Positions 33,818-41,901 of a stretch of DNA of 64,000 nucleotides are shown here, in pieces (positions within the stretch are counted from its first letter, which is position 1; every line of letters starts with the position of its first letter). The stretch is from Streptomyces sp. NRRL F-525 (GTDB taxonomy: Bacteria > Actinomycetota > Actinomycetes > Streptomycetales > Streptomycetaceae), in the NCBI RefSeq assembly GCF_000716605.1, contig NZ_JNXE01000022.1, forward strand, positions 1 through 64,000, read 5' to 3'. The notes beneath the pieces are model-generated. The model did no database searches. It was not told the origin of the DNA and saw nothing but the letters and a program-made list of their open reading frames with translations. A program made the translations under genes and the position numbers.

Positions 33818-33925
33818 GGTGCTCACCTTCGGAAGTGCGGGCTGTGACGTCGGACAGGGTGCCATGGGAAACGCGCATATCGGGTGATCCGGGGTGTGTT
33901 CGACCGCAGGTGTGTTGTGGGGTCG

Positions 33926-34036
33926 GGGTCGTGGCGGTACGGCCGGCCCGCCGCCTCGGGGCCCTTCGGTTTGTCACCGTGGTGGGGCGGGGTTGGTGCC
34001 GGGTACGCGGCGGGCTGCGCCGTACCGCCACGACCC
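33926..34036. repeat. 111-bp element with 18-bp terminal inverted repeats
   Basis: GGGTCGTGGCGGTACGGC at 33926-33943 is the exact inverse of 34019-34036. Just inside, GCCCGCCGC (33946-33954) pairs with 34007-34015, so the element can fold into a 27-bp interrupted stem with a 52-base head. It fills most of the 324-bp gap between the DUF202 pair and the His-rich gene (33818-34141), where no ORF looks real. No flanking target duplication is obvious. It could be a non-autonomous palindromic repeat or a structured RNA. Confidence 0.7.
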
Positions 34037-34141
34037 GCTCCCGTCTCGTCGGCGGCTGCGGGTGCGTGGGGCATCCCGGCTCGCTTAGGCGTCTCGCTGT
34101 GCGGGTGTTGCCCATCCCGGTGCCGGGGCGTCTCCCGCGTC

Positions 34142-34465
34142 TCAATACACGAGCACGGCCGCGCATACCGCCACGGCCACCGTGCACAGCACCGCCGCGC
34201 TGGCGTGGCGTGGGGCCAGGGTTGGTGGGATGCCGCCGGAGGCGAGGGTGCGGATGCGGTGGTGGGCCACCGTGAGGAAGCCGAGCCAGAGGGTGCAGCA
34301 GAGGGCGCAGATGATGATGTCCTCGGTGTGGACGCCGCCGTGCAGTGTGGCCTTCACGGCCAGGACGGCGGCCACCGTGCTGGAGAGGGTGGTGCGGCGC
34401 CAGGCGAGGCGGGTGCGTTCGGGCTGGAGGCCCGGGTCGCGGTCCGGGGTCGGGGGGCGGGTCAT
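34142..34465 (-). CDS. DUF202 membrane protein
   Basis: A 107-residue protein with PGLQPERTRLAWRRTTLS, the hallmark of the DUF202 family, then three hydrophobic helices (VAAVLAVKATL, IIICALCCTLWLGFLTVA, AAVLCTVAVAVCAAVLVY). ATG 34465 overlaps the stop of the partner gene as ATGA. DUF202 proteins are small inner-membrane proteins of unknown function; related domains sit in the VTC polyphosphate complex of yeast. The pair probably forms a heteromer in the membrane. Confidence 0.88.
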   Translation of the reverse strand: MTRPPTPDRDPGLQPERTRLAWRRTTLSSTVAAVLAVKATLHGGVHTEDIIICALCCTLWLGFLTVAHHRIRTLASGGIPPTLAPRHASAAVLCTVAVAVCAAVLVY

Positions 34466-34854
34466 CCGGCCCAGCCCGCCAGGACCACGACGACCATCGC
34501 CACGGCCACGATCGCCACGGCGATGCCCAGGAGGGCGGGGAAGCGGGAGACCGGCAGGTCCTCGCCCCGGCGCATCGCCCGTTCGCAGCGGACCCAGTGG
34601 TTGACCGCGCGGAGGGAGCACAGGACGCCGGCCGCGAGGAGTGCGAGGGCCAGGCCGACGCGCCAGGCCCAGCGCAGGTGGGGCAGGAACTGGTCCACCG
34701 CGAAGCCCCCGCCGATCAGTGCGAGGGCGGTGCGCAGCCAGGCCAGGAAGGTGCGCTCGTTGGCGAGTGAGAAGCGGTAGTCGGGGGTGGCGCCCTCCTC
34801 GCTGATCTCCTGGGGTGCGAACCACAGCCGGACGTTCCGTGCGAAATCGATCAC
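34462..34854 (-). CDS. YidH-like DUF202 membrane protein
   Basis: A 130-residue partner of the preceding DUF202 gene. An amphipathic N-terminus (MIDFARNVRLWFAPQE) leads to RFSLANERTFLAWLRTALALIGGG, the family signature, and then two more helices (VGLALALLAAGVLCSL and LLGIAVAIVAVAMVVVVLAG). This matches YidH of E. coli, while the second gene is YidG-like. The 4-nt overlap implies coupled translation. It lies 10 bp from the NUDIX gene upstream, so the three may be one operon. Confidence 0.9.
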   Translation of the reverse strand: MIDFARNVRLWFAPQEISEEGATPDYRFSLANERTFLAWLRTALALIGGGFAVDQFLPHLRWAWRVGLALALLAAGVLCSLRAVNHWVRCERAMRRGEDLPVSRFPALLGIAVAIVAVAMVVVVLAGWAG

Positions 34855-34864
34855 GGGCTGGACC

Positions 34865-35386
34865 CTATCCGGCCGTCTGTTCCCGGTGCGCCTTGAGGCG
34901 GGCGTAGGCCGCCAATCCGTCCGGTACCCATTCCCAGTCGTTCAGCCGTCGCTCGATCTCGCCCTCGTCGAGGAAGTCGTGCCACGCGACCTCCTCGATT
35001 TGTGGGCTGACCGGCACGTTGCAGCGCACCTCGTACACCGCCGACCACCAGGTCCGGCCGGCGCCGTCGTCGTAGAGGAACTTGAAGAGGAAGGTGGGGT
35101 GGGGCAGGCCGTCGACTCCGAGTTCCTCCTCTGCCTCGCGCAGTGCCGCGTCGTCGTAGGACTCGCCCGCTCCCACCACTCCGCCGACGAACATGTCGTA
35201 CAGGGACGGGAAGACGAGTTTGGTGGGGGTGCGGCGGTGGATGAAGACGCGGTCGTGTGCGTCGCGGGTCTGGATGAAGACCGCTCGGTGGCGTAGGCCC
35301 TGTGCGTATGCCTCGCCTCGGGGGGACTGGCCTATGACCTGGTCCTGCTCGTCGACGATGTCGAGGATCTCGGCAGCTGGGTTCAT
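34865..35386 (-). CDS. NUDIX hydrolase, IDI/YfcD-like
   Basis: A 173-residue NUDIX enzyme. The box is intact: it starts GVVGAGE and ends REAEEELGV, matching the G-x5-E-x7-REUxEExGU rule. The N-terminal part (VDEQDQVIGQSPRGEAY, then HRAVFIQTRDAHDRVFIHRR) is that of the YfcD and isopentenyl-diphosphate isomerase-like branch. Relatives hydrolyse nucleoside diphosphate derivatives; the substrate here is unknown. ATG 35386 was chosen over a very long in-frame upstream extension that lies antisense-like through the next gene. Confidence 0.9.
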   Translation of the reverse strand: MNPAAEILDIVDEQDQVIGQSPRGEAYAQGLRHRAVFIQTRDAHDRVFIHRRTPTKLVFPSLYDMFVGGVVGAGESYDDAALREAEEELGVDGLPHPTFLFKFLYDDGAGRTWWSAVYEVRCNVPVSPQIEEVAWHDFLDEGEIERRLNDWEWVPDGLAAYARLKAHREQTAG

Positions 35387-35415
35387 GCCCTCATCAAAAC
35401 AGGGGGCGGGCTGTC

Positions 35416-36309
35416 TCAGTGCGGCTGGAGGGCCGGGGTCTGCTTCGGCTTTGTCGTGCCGCGGGGCATCGCGGGGTGCATGCCCAGGAGCAGGATGCCT
35501 ACGACGATTCCGGCCAGGCCTACCGCTTCCCAGGCCAGTGCGCCGGTGTCTGCGCGGAGGCGGTCGCCCAGGAAGCCCACTCCGCAGATGATCCCGGCCA
35601 GTGGCTGGGCCGCGGTGAGGGCCGGCAGGGACATGCGGAGGGGGGCTGTTTCGAAGGCGCTCTGGACCAGGACCAGGCCCGTCACGCCGAGGGCGAGTAC
35701 GCCGTACGGCTGCCAGCCCGTGAGGAGTTCGGTGAGGCCGCCCTCGGTGAAGCGCTGGCCGCTGACCCGGGTGAGCGCGTCCTGGACGCCGTAGAGGAGA
35801 CCGGCCGCCAGGGCCAGGAGGACCGGGGCCGAGCTGAGGCGGGAGCGTTTGGCGTACGTCGTGAGGAGGAGGGCCAGGCCCACCATGATGCCGATGATCA
35901 GCCAGTGGCGGAAGGGGTCGGTGACCGCCGTGCCGCTGCGTGGTTCGCCCGCGACGATGAACGTCGTGACGCCGCCCGCGAGGAGTGCGAGGCCCGCCCA
36001 GCCCTGGCGGCCTAGGGGTTGTCTGGTCTGCTTGCGGGAGAGGGCCAGGGCGAAGAGGAGGTTCGTCGCGAGGAGGGGTTCCACCAGGGAGACCTCGCCC
36101 TTGCTGAGCGCTATCGCGCCGAGCACCATGCCCGCGATCATGAGGCCGATGCCGCCGAGCCAGCGCGGTACCCGCATCAGGTCGAGGAGCAGTCTGGGGG
36201 AGAGGAAGTCGCTCAGGGGTGCCTGCTGGGCCACGTTCTGCTGGAGCACGAACCCGAAGCCGAGGCAACAGGCCGCACTCACGGAGAGCATCAGAACCAG
36301 AAGGGACAC
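35416..36309 (-). CDS. DMT/NIPA-like membrane transporter
   Basis: A 297-residue protein with nine to ten hydrophobic helices (LLVLMLSVSAACCLGFGFVLQ at the start is a membrane segment). Repeated features such as SLVEPLLATNLLFALALS and ALTAAQPLAGIICGVGFLGD fit the drug/metabolite superfamily, near the NIPA Mg-transporter-like group. The last 20 residues are a basic, Pro-containing tail. The substrate is not readable. It reads toward the NUDIX gene with a 29-bp gap. ATG 36309 gives a helix from residue 2, typical of this family. Confidence 0.85.
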   Translation of the reverse strand: MSLLVLMLSVSAACCLGFGFVLQQNVAQQAPLSDFLSPRLLLDLMRVPRWLGGIGLMIAGMVLGAIALSKGEVSLVEPLLATNLLFALALSRKQTRQPLGRQGWAGLALLAGGVTTFIVAGEPRSGTAVTDPFRHWLIIGIMVGLALLLTTYAKRSRLSSAPVLLALAAGLLYGVQDALTRVSGQRFTEGGLTELLTGWQPYGVLALGVTGLVLVQSAFETAPLRMSLPALTAAQPLAGIICGVGFLGDRLRADTGALAWEAVGLAGIVVGILLLGMHPAMPRGTTKPKQTPALQPH

Positions 36310-36719
36310 GCGCGTACCTCGATCGTCAGGCCGGGCTACGGGATGCGTTTGGGCGACTGTAGCGCCCCAGGGCCCGGCTTGCCCCTGGGAGTACCCGGAA
36401 GCGGGCGGTTGCTCCGGTCACGATGCTCTGACGACCGTGGGCACGATCGGAGGCTGCGGCGGGACCGTGCTTCCATCGTCCGCCGCCGCGCGCCCGAGCG
36501 CCATGGCCTACGCCACACCGGTGACCCGCGAACGGTTGGCAGCGTACCGTCCCGGGTAGGGGCTTGGGCCACAAGTGCCCCTTCTGTAACGGAAGTTGAC
36601 AGGTGTAACGGTGGTGCGGCACTTGACGTGAAGTATTGGTGGAGGGTTTGCTGTGCGTGATCGGTCGATGGCAGGCCGATGTCCCGCAGCGTCGCGTGAG
36701 GATCGTGAGGAATACCCGG
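36310..36719. other. 410-bp intergenic region without a supported gene
   Basis: It lies between the divergent transporter and TPR-like genes. No frame here keeps both codon bias and homology; short in-frame stretches are GC shadows. The right third is less GC-rich and holds the repeat pair listed at 36585-36611, so promoters for both directions are expected in it. Confidence 0.5.
36585..36611 (+). promoter_or_regulatory. TGTAACGG direct repeat around a -35-like TTGACA
   Basis: TGTAACGG occurs at 36585-36592 and 36604-36611, 19 bp apart, with TTGACA at 36596-36601 between. The spacing of nearly two helical turns suits an activator site. No clear -10 box follows at 17 bp, so it is tentative. 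Confidence 0.3.
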
Positions 36720-37670
36720 GTGTCCCCACCCCCGCCACCCCTCGGACGCCGCCACAAGCGCGCCTCCCAGGCCTTCGACGCCGCGCTCGACGACGCTGAA
36801 CTCGTCGCCGCGCGGGCCGCGTTGGCCCAGGGCCGCTGGCAGGCGGCGCGTGGTCTGCTCGCCCAGACGGGCGACGACTGGGACGCCCGCGCCCACCGCG
36901 TCACCGTGCTCGCCCGGGAGTCCTACACCGCCGCCTGGGCCCGCGACTGGCTGCTCGCCGAACCCGAGTCCGGCGACGCCTCCGTGCTGCTCGCCCTGGC
37001 CATGGTCCAGCGCACCCTGGCGGGCAAGGAGAAGCCGGTCCGTGCTCGCGAGGCCTGCCGTACGGCCTCCGCCCGGCTGCCCGACGATCCGACACCCTGG
37101 CTCGGACTGCTCCTTCTGGAGCACACCCTCGGCACCGACGAGGGCGTGCTCCAGCTCTTCGACGAGGTCCGCCACCGGTATCCCGACCACCACCACGCCC
37201 ACCATCTGATGGTGGCCCGGCTCGCCGAACGCCGCGCCGACGCGGGTGTCGACCCGCTGCACGAGGTCTACGACTTCGCCTACTGGGCCGCCGAACAGGC
37301 CCCGGCAGACTCCCCGCTCGCCATCCTGCCGGTCATCGCGCACGCCGAGCGCTACCGCGTGCTGGCCGCCGCCGGCCTCGAACCCGCCGACCCGGCCGCC
37401 TCCGGACACTGGACCGGACGCCGGGCCCGGCAGGTCATGAAGGCCGCCTTCGACTGGTGGCTGGAGTGGGAGCACGAAGGCCACCCGCGCCGCCTGGTCG
37501 ACCTCAACTTCCTTGCCCACGCGAAGTGTTGCGAGGGGCGAAGTGCTGAGGCCGCCGCTCTGTTCCATCGCATCGGGGAGCATCCGACCCCGGCCCCGTG
37601 GTCCTACCCGGACCGCGACCCGCTCACCGCCTTCCGTGCCGCGCGCGACAGCGCGCTCGGGACGTCGTAA
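36720..37670 (+). CDS. hypothetical protein with helical (TPR-like) repeats
   Basis: A 316-residue cytoplasmic protein, nearly all alpha-helical. Pairs of helices such as ELVAARAALAQGRWQAARGLL, SVLLALAMVQRTL and PTPWLGLLLLEHTLG suggest TPR-like solenoid repeats. A His-rich turn (YPDHHHAHHLM) lies in the middle. No catalytic motif is seen. The start is GTG 36720 by position before the conserved-looking region; GTG 36696 or the more upstream in-frame start at 36636 are possible. It is followed by 33-bp tandem repeats that overlap its stop, then the permease gene. Confidence 0.65.
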   Translation: MSPPPPPLGRRHKRASQAFDAALDDAELVAARAALAQGRWQAARGLLAQTGDDWDARAHRVTVLARESYTAAWARDWLLAEPESGDASVLLALAMVQRTLAGKEKPVRAREACRTASARLPDDPTPWLGLLLLEHTLGTDEGVLQLFDEVRHRYPDHHHAHHLMVARLAERRADAGVDPLHEVYDFAYWAAEQAPADSPLAILPVIAHAERYRVLAAAGLEPADPAASGHWTGRRARQVMKAAFDWWLEWEHEGHPRRLVDLNFLAHAKCCEGRSAEAAALFHRIGEHPTPAPWSYPDRDPLTAFRAARDSALGTS

Positions 37671-37767
37671 CGCCCCCGTACCAACGATTCGGCAGCGATG
37701 AAACGCACCCGTGGCAACGCTGCCGTAGCGAAGTAACGCAACCGTAGCAACGCCCCCGTAGCGACCC
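37669..37767 (+). repeat. three 33-bp imperfect tandem repeats
   Basis: The 18-base core AACGCACCCGTGGCAACG recurs at 37669, 37702 and 37735 with period exactly 33, and a partial fourth core starts at 37749. The cores differ at 2-4 positions. The repeats begin in the stop codon of the upstream gene and end 18 bp before the permease ATG, filling the leader of the latter. Confidence 0.8.
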
Positions 37768-37785
37768 CGAAAGGACGTTCCCGCC

Positions 37786-39345
37786 ATGACGACGGGCAGT
37801 TCCAGTACGAGCAGCGCCACCTCGGACGGCGGAGGTAGCAGCAGCGGTATCAGCACCTTCAGGGGGGAGGAGCGCGCCCTGCGCGCCGACCGCCTCGGCA
37901 CCGGGGGCCTGCTGCTCTCCGTGCTCGCCGCGACCGCACCCCTCATGGTGGTTGCGGGTGTCATGCCCACCACATTTGCCGTGATGGGGATCGAAGGGCA
38001 GCCGCTGCTGTTCGTCCTCCTCGGTGCCGTCCTCGTCCTCTTCAGCGTCGGCTACGCCGAGATGAGCCGGCACGTCCACAACGCGGGCGCCTTCTACGCC
38101 TACATCTCCCGCGGCCTCGGCGGCACCGCCGGCGCGAGCGCGGCCCTGGTGGCGCTCGTCGCGTACAACGCCCTCCAGGTCGGCATCTACGGCATCTTCG
38201 GCTTCGAGGTCTCCGGGCTGTTCTCCACCTACGCCGATCTTCAAGTGGCGTGGTGGATACCGGCGTTGGTGGCCGTGGCCGTCGTCGGCGGACTCGGCTG
38301 GCTGAAGATCGACGTCAACGCGCGCGTGCTCGGCGTTCTGCTGATCATCGAGGTCGCGCTCGTCGTCATCTTCGACATCGCCGCCGTCGCCGACCCGGCC
38401 AAGGAGGGCCTGTCCCTGCACGCCTTCAACCCGGACACCCTCAGCGGCGCCGGCGTCGGCACCGCCCTGTGCTTCTGCATCGCCGCGTTCCTCGGCTTCG
38501 AACAGGCCCCGGTCTACGCCGAGGAGACCAGCCGCCCGCACATCCTGGTGCCGCGCGTGATGTTCCTGGCCGTCGGCGGTGTCGCCGTGTTCTTCGCGCT
38601 CAGCTGCTGGGCGCTCACCGTCGCCGCCGGACCCTCGCAGATCGTCGGCGTCTCCCAGAAGCAGAGCGCCGGACTGCTCTTCTACCTCACCGAGTCGCGG
38701 CTCGGCGGCACCTTCACCGACGTGCTGCACGTCCTGTTCGTCACCGGCATGTTCGCGGCCATGCTCAGCTTCCACAACGTCGTCGCCCGCTACGCCTTCG
38801 CCATGGGCCGCGAGGGTCTGCTCCCGTCCGCGTTCGGTCGTACGACGGGTTCGAGCGGCGCCCCGGGCACCGGCTCGCTGCTCCAGACCGCCGTGTCCGC
38901 GGTGATCGTGGTCGCCTTCGCGATCGCCGACGACAAGCCCACCGGGGACCCGACCGAGCCGGTGCTGCACCTGTTCACCTGGTTCGGCAACATCGGCGCG
39001 CTCGGCGTGATCCTGCTGATGGCCGCCGCCTCCCTCTCGGTGATCGTCTTCTTCGCCCGCCGCGGATCCGCCGGCGCCCAGGCCTGGCGGCTGGTCACCT
39101 CGGCGCTCGCCGGCATCTCGCTCATCGTCATCGCCGTCTACACGGTCAAGGACTTCGACGTCCTGGTCGGCGCGGGCCCCGGCTCGTCCCTGAGCTGGAT
39201 CCTGCCCGGCATCGTCGTCCTGGCCCTGCTCGTCGGCCTGGCCCAGGGCCTGTTCCTGCGCGCCCGCAACCCCGAGGCGCACGCCCGCATCGGGCTCGGC
39301 AACGAGGCGTTCCAGCTGGAGAAGGCGGCCGGGGAGGCGTCGTAG
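37786..39345 (+). CDS. APC-family amino acid permease
   Basis: A 519-residue permease with about twelve to thirteen membrane helices. The N-terminal 30 residues are a Ser/Gly-rich cytoplasmic leader (TTGSSSTSSATSDGG). TM1 has APLMVVAGVMPTTFAVMG, the unwound segment that binds substrate in APC transporters, and TM6 has CIAAFLGFEQAPVYAEET. Relatives import amino acids or polyamines by proton symport. ATG 37786 is preceded by AAAGGACG. The leader region is made of three 33-bp repeats, unusual for a transporter gene. Substrate unknown. Confidence 0.9.
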   Translation: MTTGSSSTSSATSDGGGSSSGISTFRGEERALRADRLGTGGLLLSVLAATAPLMVVAGVMPTTFAVMGIEGQPLLFVLLGAVLVLFSVGYAEMSRHVHNAGAFYAYISRGLGGTAGASAALVALVAYNALQVGIYGIFGFEVSGLFSTYADLQVAWWIPALVAVAVVGGLGWLKIDVNARVLGVLLIIEVALVVIFDIAAVADPAKEGLSLHAFNPDTLSGAGVGTALCFCIAAFLGFEQAPVYAEETSRPHILVPRVMFLAVGGVAVFFALSCWALTVAAGPSQIVGVSQKQSAGLLFYLTESRLGGTFTDVLHVLFVTGMFAAMLSFHNVVARYAFAMGREGLLPSAFGRTTGSSGAPGTGSLLQTAVSAVIVVAFAIADDKPTGDPTEPVLHLFTWFGNIGALGVILLMAAASLSVIVFFARRGSAGAQAWRLVTSALAGISLIVIAVYTVKDFDVLVGAGPGSSLSWILPGIVVLALLVGLAQGLFLRARNPEAHARIGLGNEAFQLEKAAGEAS

Positions 39346-39460
39346 CGCGTCCACGTCCTTCGAGCGGATCTCTGAGAAGCACGTAAGAAGTGGTTACGGA
39401 AGTCTGACGGGCACCCGCTATCCCTGGCCGCGCTGGGGTCGCGGGTGTTCGAATGACTTC

Positions 39461-40204
39461 GTGAAACCTGAACAACCCGAGTCCGAGGGTGAGGAGAAGG
39501 CGGAGGGCCGGCCGCTCGGCCGCCGGGTCCTCCTGGGCACTCTGGGCCTGGGCGCCCTCGGAGTCGTCACCGCGCCCGCGCTGCAGAAGGGCATGGAGGG
39601 CTTCCTCGGTGCCGTCTCCGGCAAGGACCCGACCGGGCTGACCGGACTGCTCCCGAACGGCGGCGGCTTCCGCTACTACTCGGTCACCGCGTCCGTGCCG
39701 AACAAGAACGCCGAGAACTACCGGCTGACCGTCGACGGCCTGGTCGACAAGCCGACGTCCTACACGCTTGCCGATCTGCGCGCGCTGCCGCAGACCCGGC
39801 TGGTCAAGGACGTCCAGTGCGTCACCGGCTGGCGGGTCCCCGGGACCCCCTTCGAGGGGGTGCGCCTGTCCCGGCTCCTGGACGCGGCGGGAGTGCGTGC
39901 AAAGGCCGGGGCGGTGCGCTTCACCTGCTTCGACGGCGCCTACACGGAGAGCCTCACCCTCGACCAGGCCCGGCGCTCGGACATCCTGGTCGCGCTGCGC
40001 ATGCAGGACAAGCCCCTGGGCCACGACCACGGCGGCCCGGTCCGCCTGTACGTCGCCCCCATGTACTTCTACAAGTCCGCGAAGTGGCTCTCCGGCATCA
40101 CGGTCACCGAGCATGTGAAGCCCGGCTACTGGGAGGATCGGGGCTACGACGTCGACGCCTGGGTCGGCAAGTCGAACGGACGCGACGATGACCCTACGAG
40201 CTGA
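39461..40204 (+). CDS. molybdopterin oxidoreductase, YedY/sulfite oxidase fold
   Basis: A 247-residue protein with a basic, twin-Arg-like leader (RPLGRRVLLGTLGLGALG), implying export. The Mo-pterin domain contains YRLTVDGLVDKP, VKDVQCVTGW with the Mo-ligating Cys (about residue 127), and VRLYVAPMYFYKSAKWLSGITV. YedY (MsrP) of E. coli repairs methionine sulfoxide in the periplasm together with the haem-b protein YedZ (MsrQ). Start GTG 39461. The next gene, a cytochrome b, overlaps by 17 bp and would feed electrons. Length is shorter than MsrP (about 330). Confidence 0.88.
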   Translation: MKPEQPESEGEEKAEGRPLGRRVLLGTLGLGALGVVTAPALQKGMEGFLGAVSGKDPTGLTGLLPNGGGFRYYSVTASVPNKNAENYRLTVDGLVDKPTSYTLADLRALPQTRLVKDVQCVTGWRVPGTPFEGVRLSRLLDAAGVRAKAGAVRFTCFDGAYTESLTLDQARRSDILVALRMQDKPLGHDHGGPVRLYVAPMYFYKSAKWLSGITVTEHVKPGYWEDRGYDVDAWVGKSNGRDDDPTS

Positions 40205-40823
40205 AGCCCACGCCCCGCAGACGGAACCCTCGGCCCGCGTCCGCCGCTTCGGCCGCACCGAGCGCTGGGTGCACCGGACGACGGCCGCACTGATGGGCGT
40301 CTGCGTGGCCACCGCAGCCTGCCTGTACATCCCAACGTTCGCCGAGCTGGTCGGCCGCCGCGACCTGGTCGTCCGTATCCACGAGTGCGTCGGACTCGCG
40401 CTTCCCGTGCCCGTCCTGATCGGCCTGGTCTCCCGCGGCTTCCGCGTCAACCTCGGCTTCCTCAACCGCTTCGGCCCGCACGACCGCGTCTGGCTGCGCG
40501 GCGCCCTGATGCGCGACAAACGCCGATCGGCGCGCCCGGCGGGCAAGTTCAACGCCGGCCAGAAGATCTACGCCAACTGGATCGCCGGCGCCACCCTGGT
40601 GATGCTCGGCACCGGCCTGATGATGTGGTTCACCCACCTCACCCCGATCCAGTGGCGAACCAGCGCGACCTTCGTCCACGACTGGCTCGCCCTGACGATC
40701 GGCATCGTGCTGGGTGGACACATCGGCATGGCCCTCGGCGACCCGGAGGCCAGGGCGGGCCTGCGCACCGGGTCGGTGAGCCGGGAGTGGGCCAAGCGCG
40801 AACACCCGCTCTGGAAGCCGTAG
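40188..40823 (+). CDS. cytochrome b561-type membrane subunit
   Basis: A 211-residue protein with four hydrophobic helices (AALMGVCVATAACLYI, HECVGLALPVPVLIGLVS, GATLVMLGTGLMMWF, WLALTIGIVLGGHIGMAL) and His residues suited to haem b (RWVHR, RIHE, FVHDWL, GHIGM). It matches the Ni/Fe-hydrogenase b-type/formate dehydrogenase gamma fold rather than MsrQ. ATG 40188 lies inside the end of the molybdoenzyme gene, so they are co-translated and likely form an electron-transfer pair from the quinol pool. A large cytoplasmic basic loop (LMRDKRRSARPAGKFN) is present. Confidence 0.88.
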   Translation: MTLRAEAHAPQTEPSARVRRFGRTERWVHRTTAALMGVCVATAACLYIPTFAELVGRRDLVVRIHECVGLALPVPVLIGLVSRGFRVNLGFLNRFGPHDRVWLRGALMRDKRRSARPAGKFNAGQKIYANWIAGATLVMLGTGLMMWFTHLTPIQWRTSATFVHDWLALTIGIVLGGHIGMALGDPEARAGLRTGSVSREWAKREHPLWKP

Positions 40824-40858
40824 TTGAATCCCTTGGGGTGAGGTGCCGGTCGCCCCGC

Positions 40859-41884
40859 TCAGCCCTCGAAGTCCAGCAGCACCTTGCACGACCGGCTCCG
40901 GTCGGCCGCCAGCGCGAACGCCGATTCCGCCTCCCGCACCGGCACCACCGCACTGACCAGCGCGTCGAACGCGGGCTCCACGGCGAGGAGTTGAAGCGCG
41001 TCGTTGAACTCCTCGTCGAAGCGGAACGCGCCCCGGAGCTCGATCTCCCTGCTGACGACCAGGTTTCCGGCGAACGGGCTCTGCCCCGGCGGCAGCATCC
41101 CGAGCTGTACCACGACCCCGCCCCGCCGCACGAGCCGCAGACAGGTGTCGAGCCCGGCCGCGACCCCGGACGCCTCGATGGCCACGTCCACTTCGGACGG
41201 CCACCCGGAGTCGTCCGGATCGTCCGCCCGTACGACGGTGTCGGCACCGGCCGCCGTGGCGTACTCAAGTGCCGCCGGGAGCAGGTCCGTTACCGTCACG
41301 TGGGCCGCACCGGCCGCCTTCGCCGCCGCGACGACCAGGCAGCCGATCGGGCCCGCGCCGGTGACCAGCACATGGCGTCCGGTCACGTCCCCGGCGCGTC
41401 GTACGGCGTGCAGGGCGACGGAGAGCGGTTCGGCGAGGGCGGCCCGGCGCAGCTCCAGGCCAGCCGGGATCGCCCTCAACTGCTCGGCGGGGACGGTGAC
41501 TTGGGCCGCGAAACCGCCCTGGACGTGCGGGTAGCGGGCCGCGCTGCCCAGGTACGCGGTGTCCCGGCAGACGTTCCGGCGGCCGTCCACGCACTCGGGG
41601 CACACCCCGCACGGCGTGGCCGGGTGCACGGCAACCGCCGTACCGGGGACGGGACCTGTGGCTCCGGGGCCGTAGGACACGACCGTGCCGACGACCTCGT
41701 GGCCGAGCAGCATCGGTTCCTTGAGGCGGAAGTCGCCGACGCCGCCGTGGCGCCAGTAGTGAAGGTCGGAGCCGCAGACGCCGCCGTAGCGGACGGCGAC
41801 CAGCGCCTGGCCGGGGCCGGGCTCCGGGACCGTCAACTCGTCGACCCGCAGGTCGTCCTGACCATGAATCACACAACCCAGCAT
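40859..41884 (-). CDS. idnD: L-idonate 5-dehydrogenase-like Zn dehydrogenase
   Basis: A 341-residue MDR enzyme. Zn ligands are in GGVCGSDLHYW and LGHEVVG, and the structural lobe has CGVCPECVDGRRNVC. The Rossmann motif is GAGPIG. Best fit is L-idonate 5-dehydrogenase, which oxidises L-idonate to 5-ketogluconate with NAD(P). ATG 41884 begins MLGCVIHGQ. It is the last gene of the minus-strand gluconate operon, 17 bp after the gluconate 5-dehydrogenase gene; this context supports the assignment over sorbitol or threonine dehydrogenase. Confidence 0.85.
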   Translation of the reverse strand: MLGCVIHGQDDLRVDELTVPEPGPGQALVAVRYGGVCGSDLHYWRHGGVGDFRLKEPMLLGHEVVGTVVSYGPGATGPVPGTAVAVHPATPCGVCPECVDGRRNVCRDTAYLGSAARYPHVQGGFAAQVTVPAEQLRAIPAGLELRRAALAEPLSVALHAVRRAGDVTGRHVLVTGAGPIGCLVVAAAKAAGAAHVTVTDLLPAALEYATAAGADTVVRADDPDDSGWPSEVDVAIEASGVAAGLDTCLRLVRRGGVVVQLGMLPPGQSPFAGNLVVSREIELRGAFRFDEEFNDALQLLAVEPAFDALVSAVVPVREAESAFALAADRSRSCKVLLDFEG

Positions 41885-41901
41885 GTCTGGACCCGCTTTC
41901 T

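Noticed and set aside
33818..33925. Zur operator upstream of the His-rich gene
   Set aside because: No TGAAAATGATTTTCA-like palindrome is present; the region is GC-rich.
36326..36904. 192-residue minus-strand frame in the 36.3-36.7 kb gap
   Set aside because: It runs antisense into the TPR-like gene and has no ribosome site or family match.
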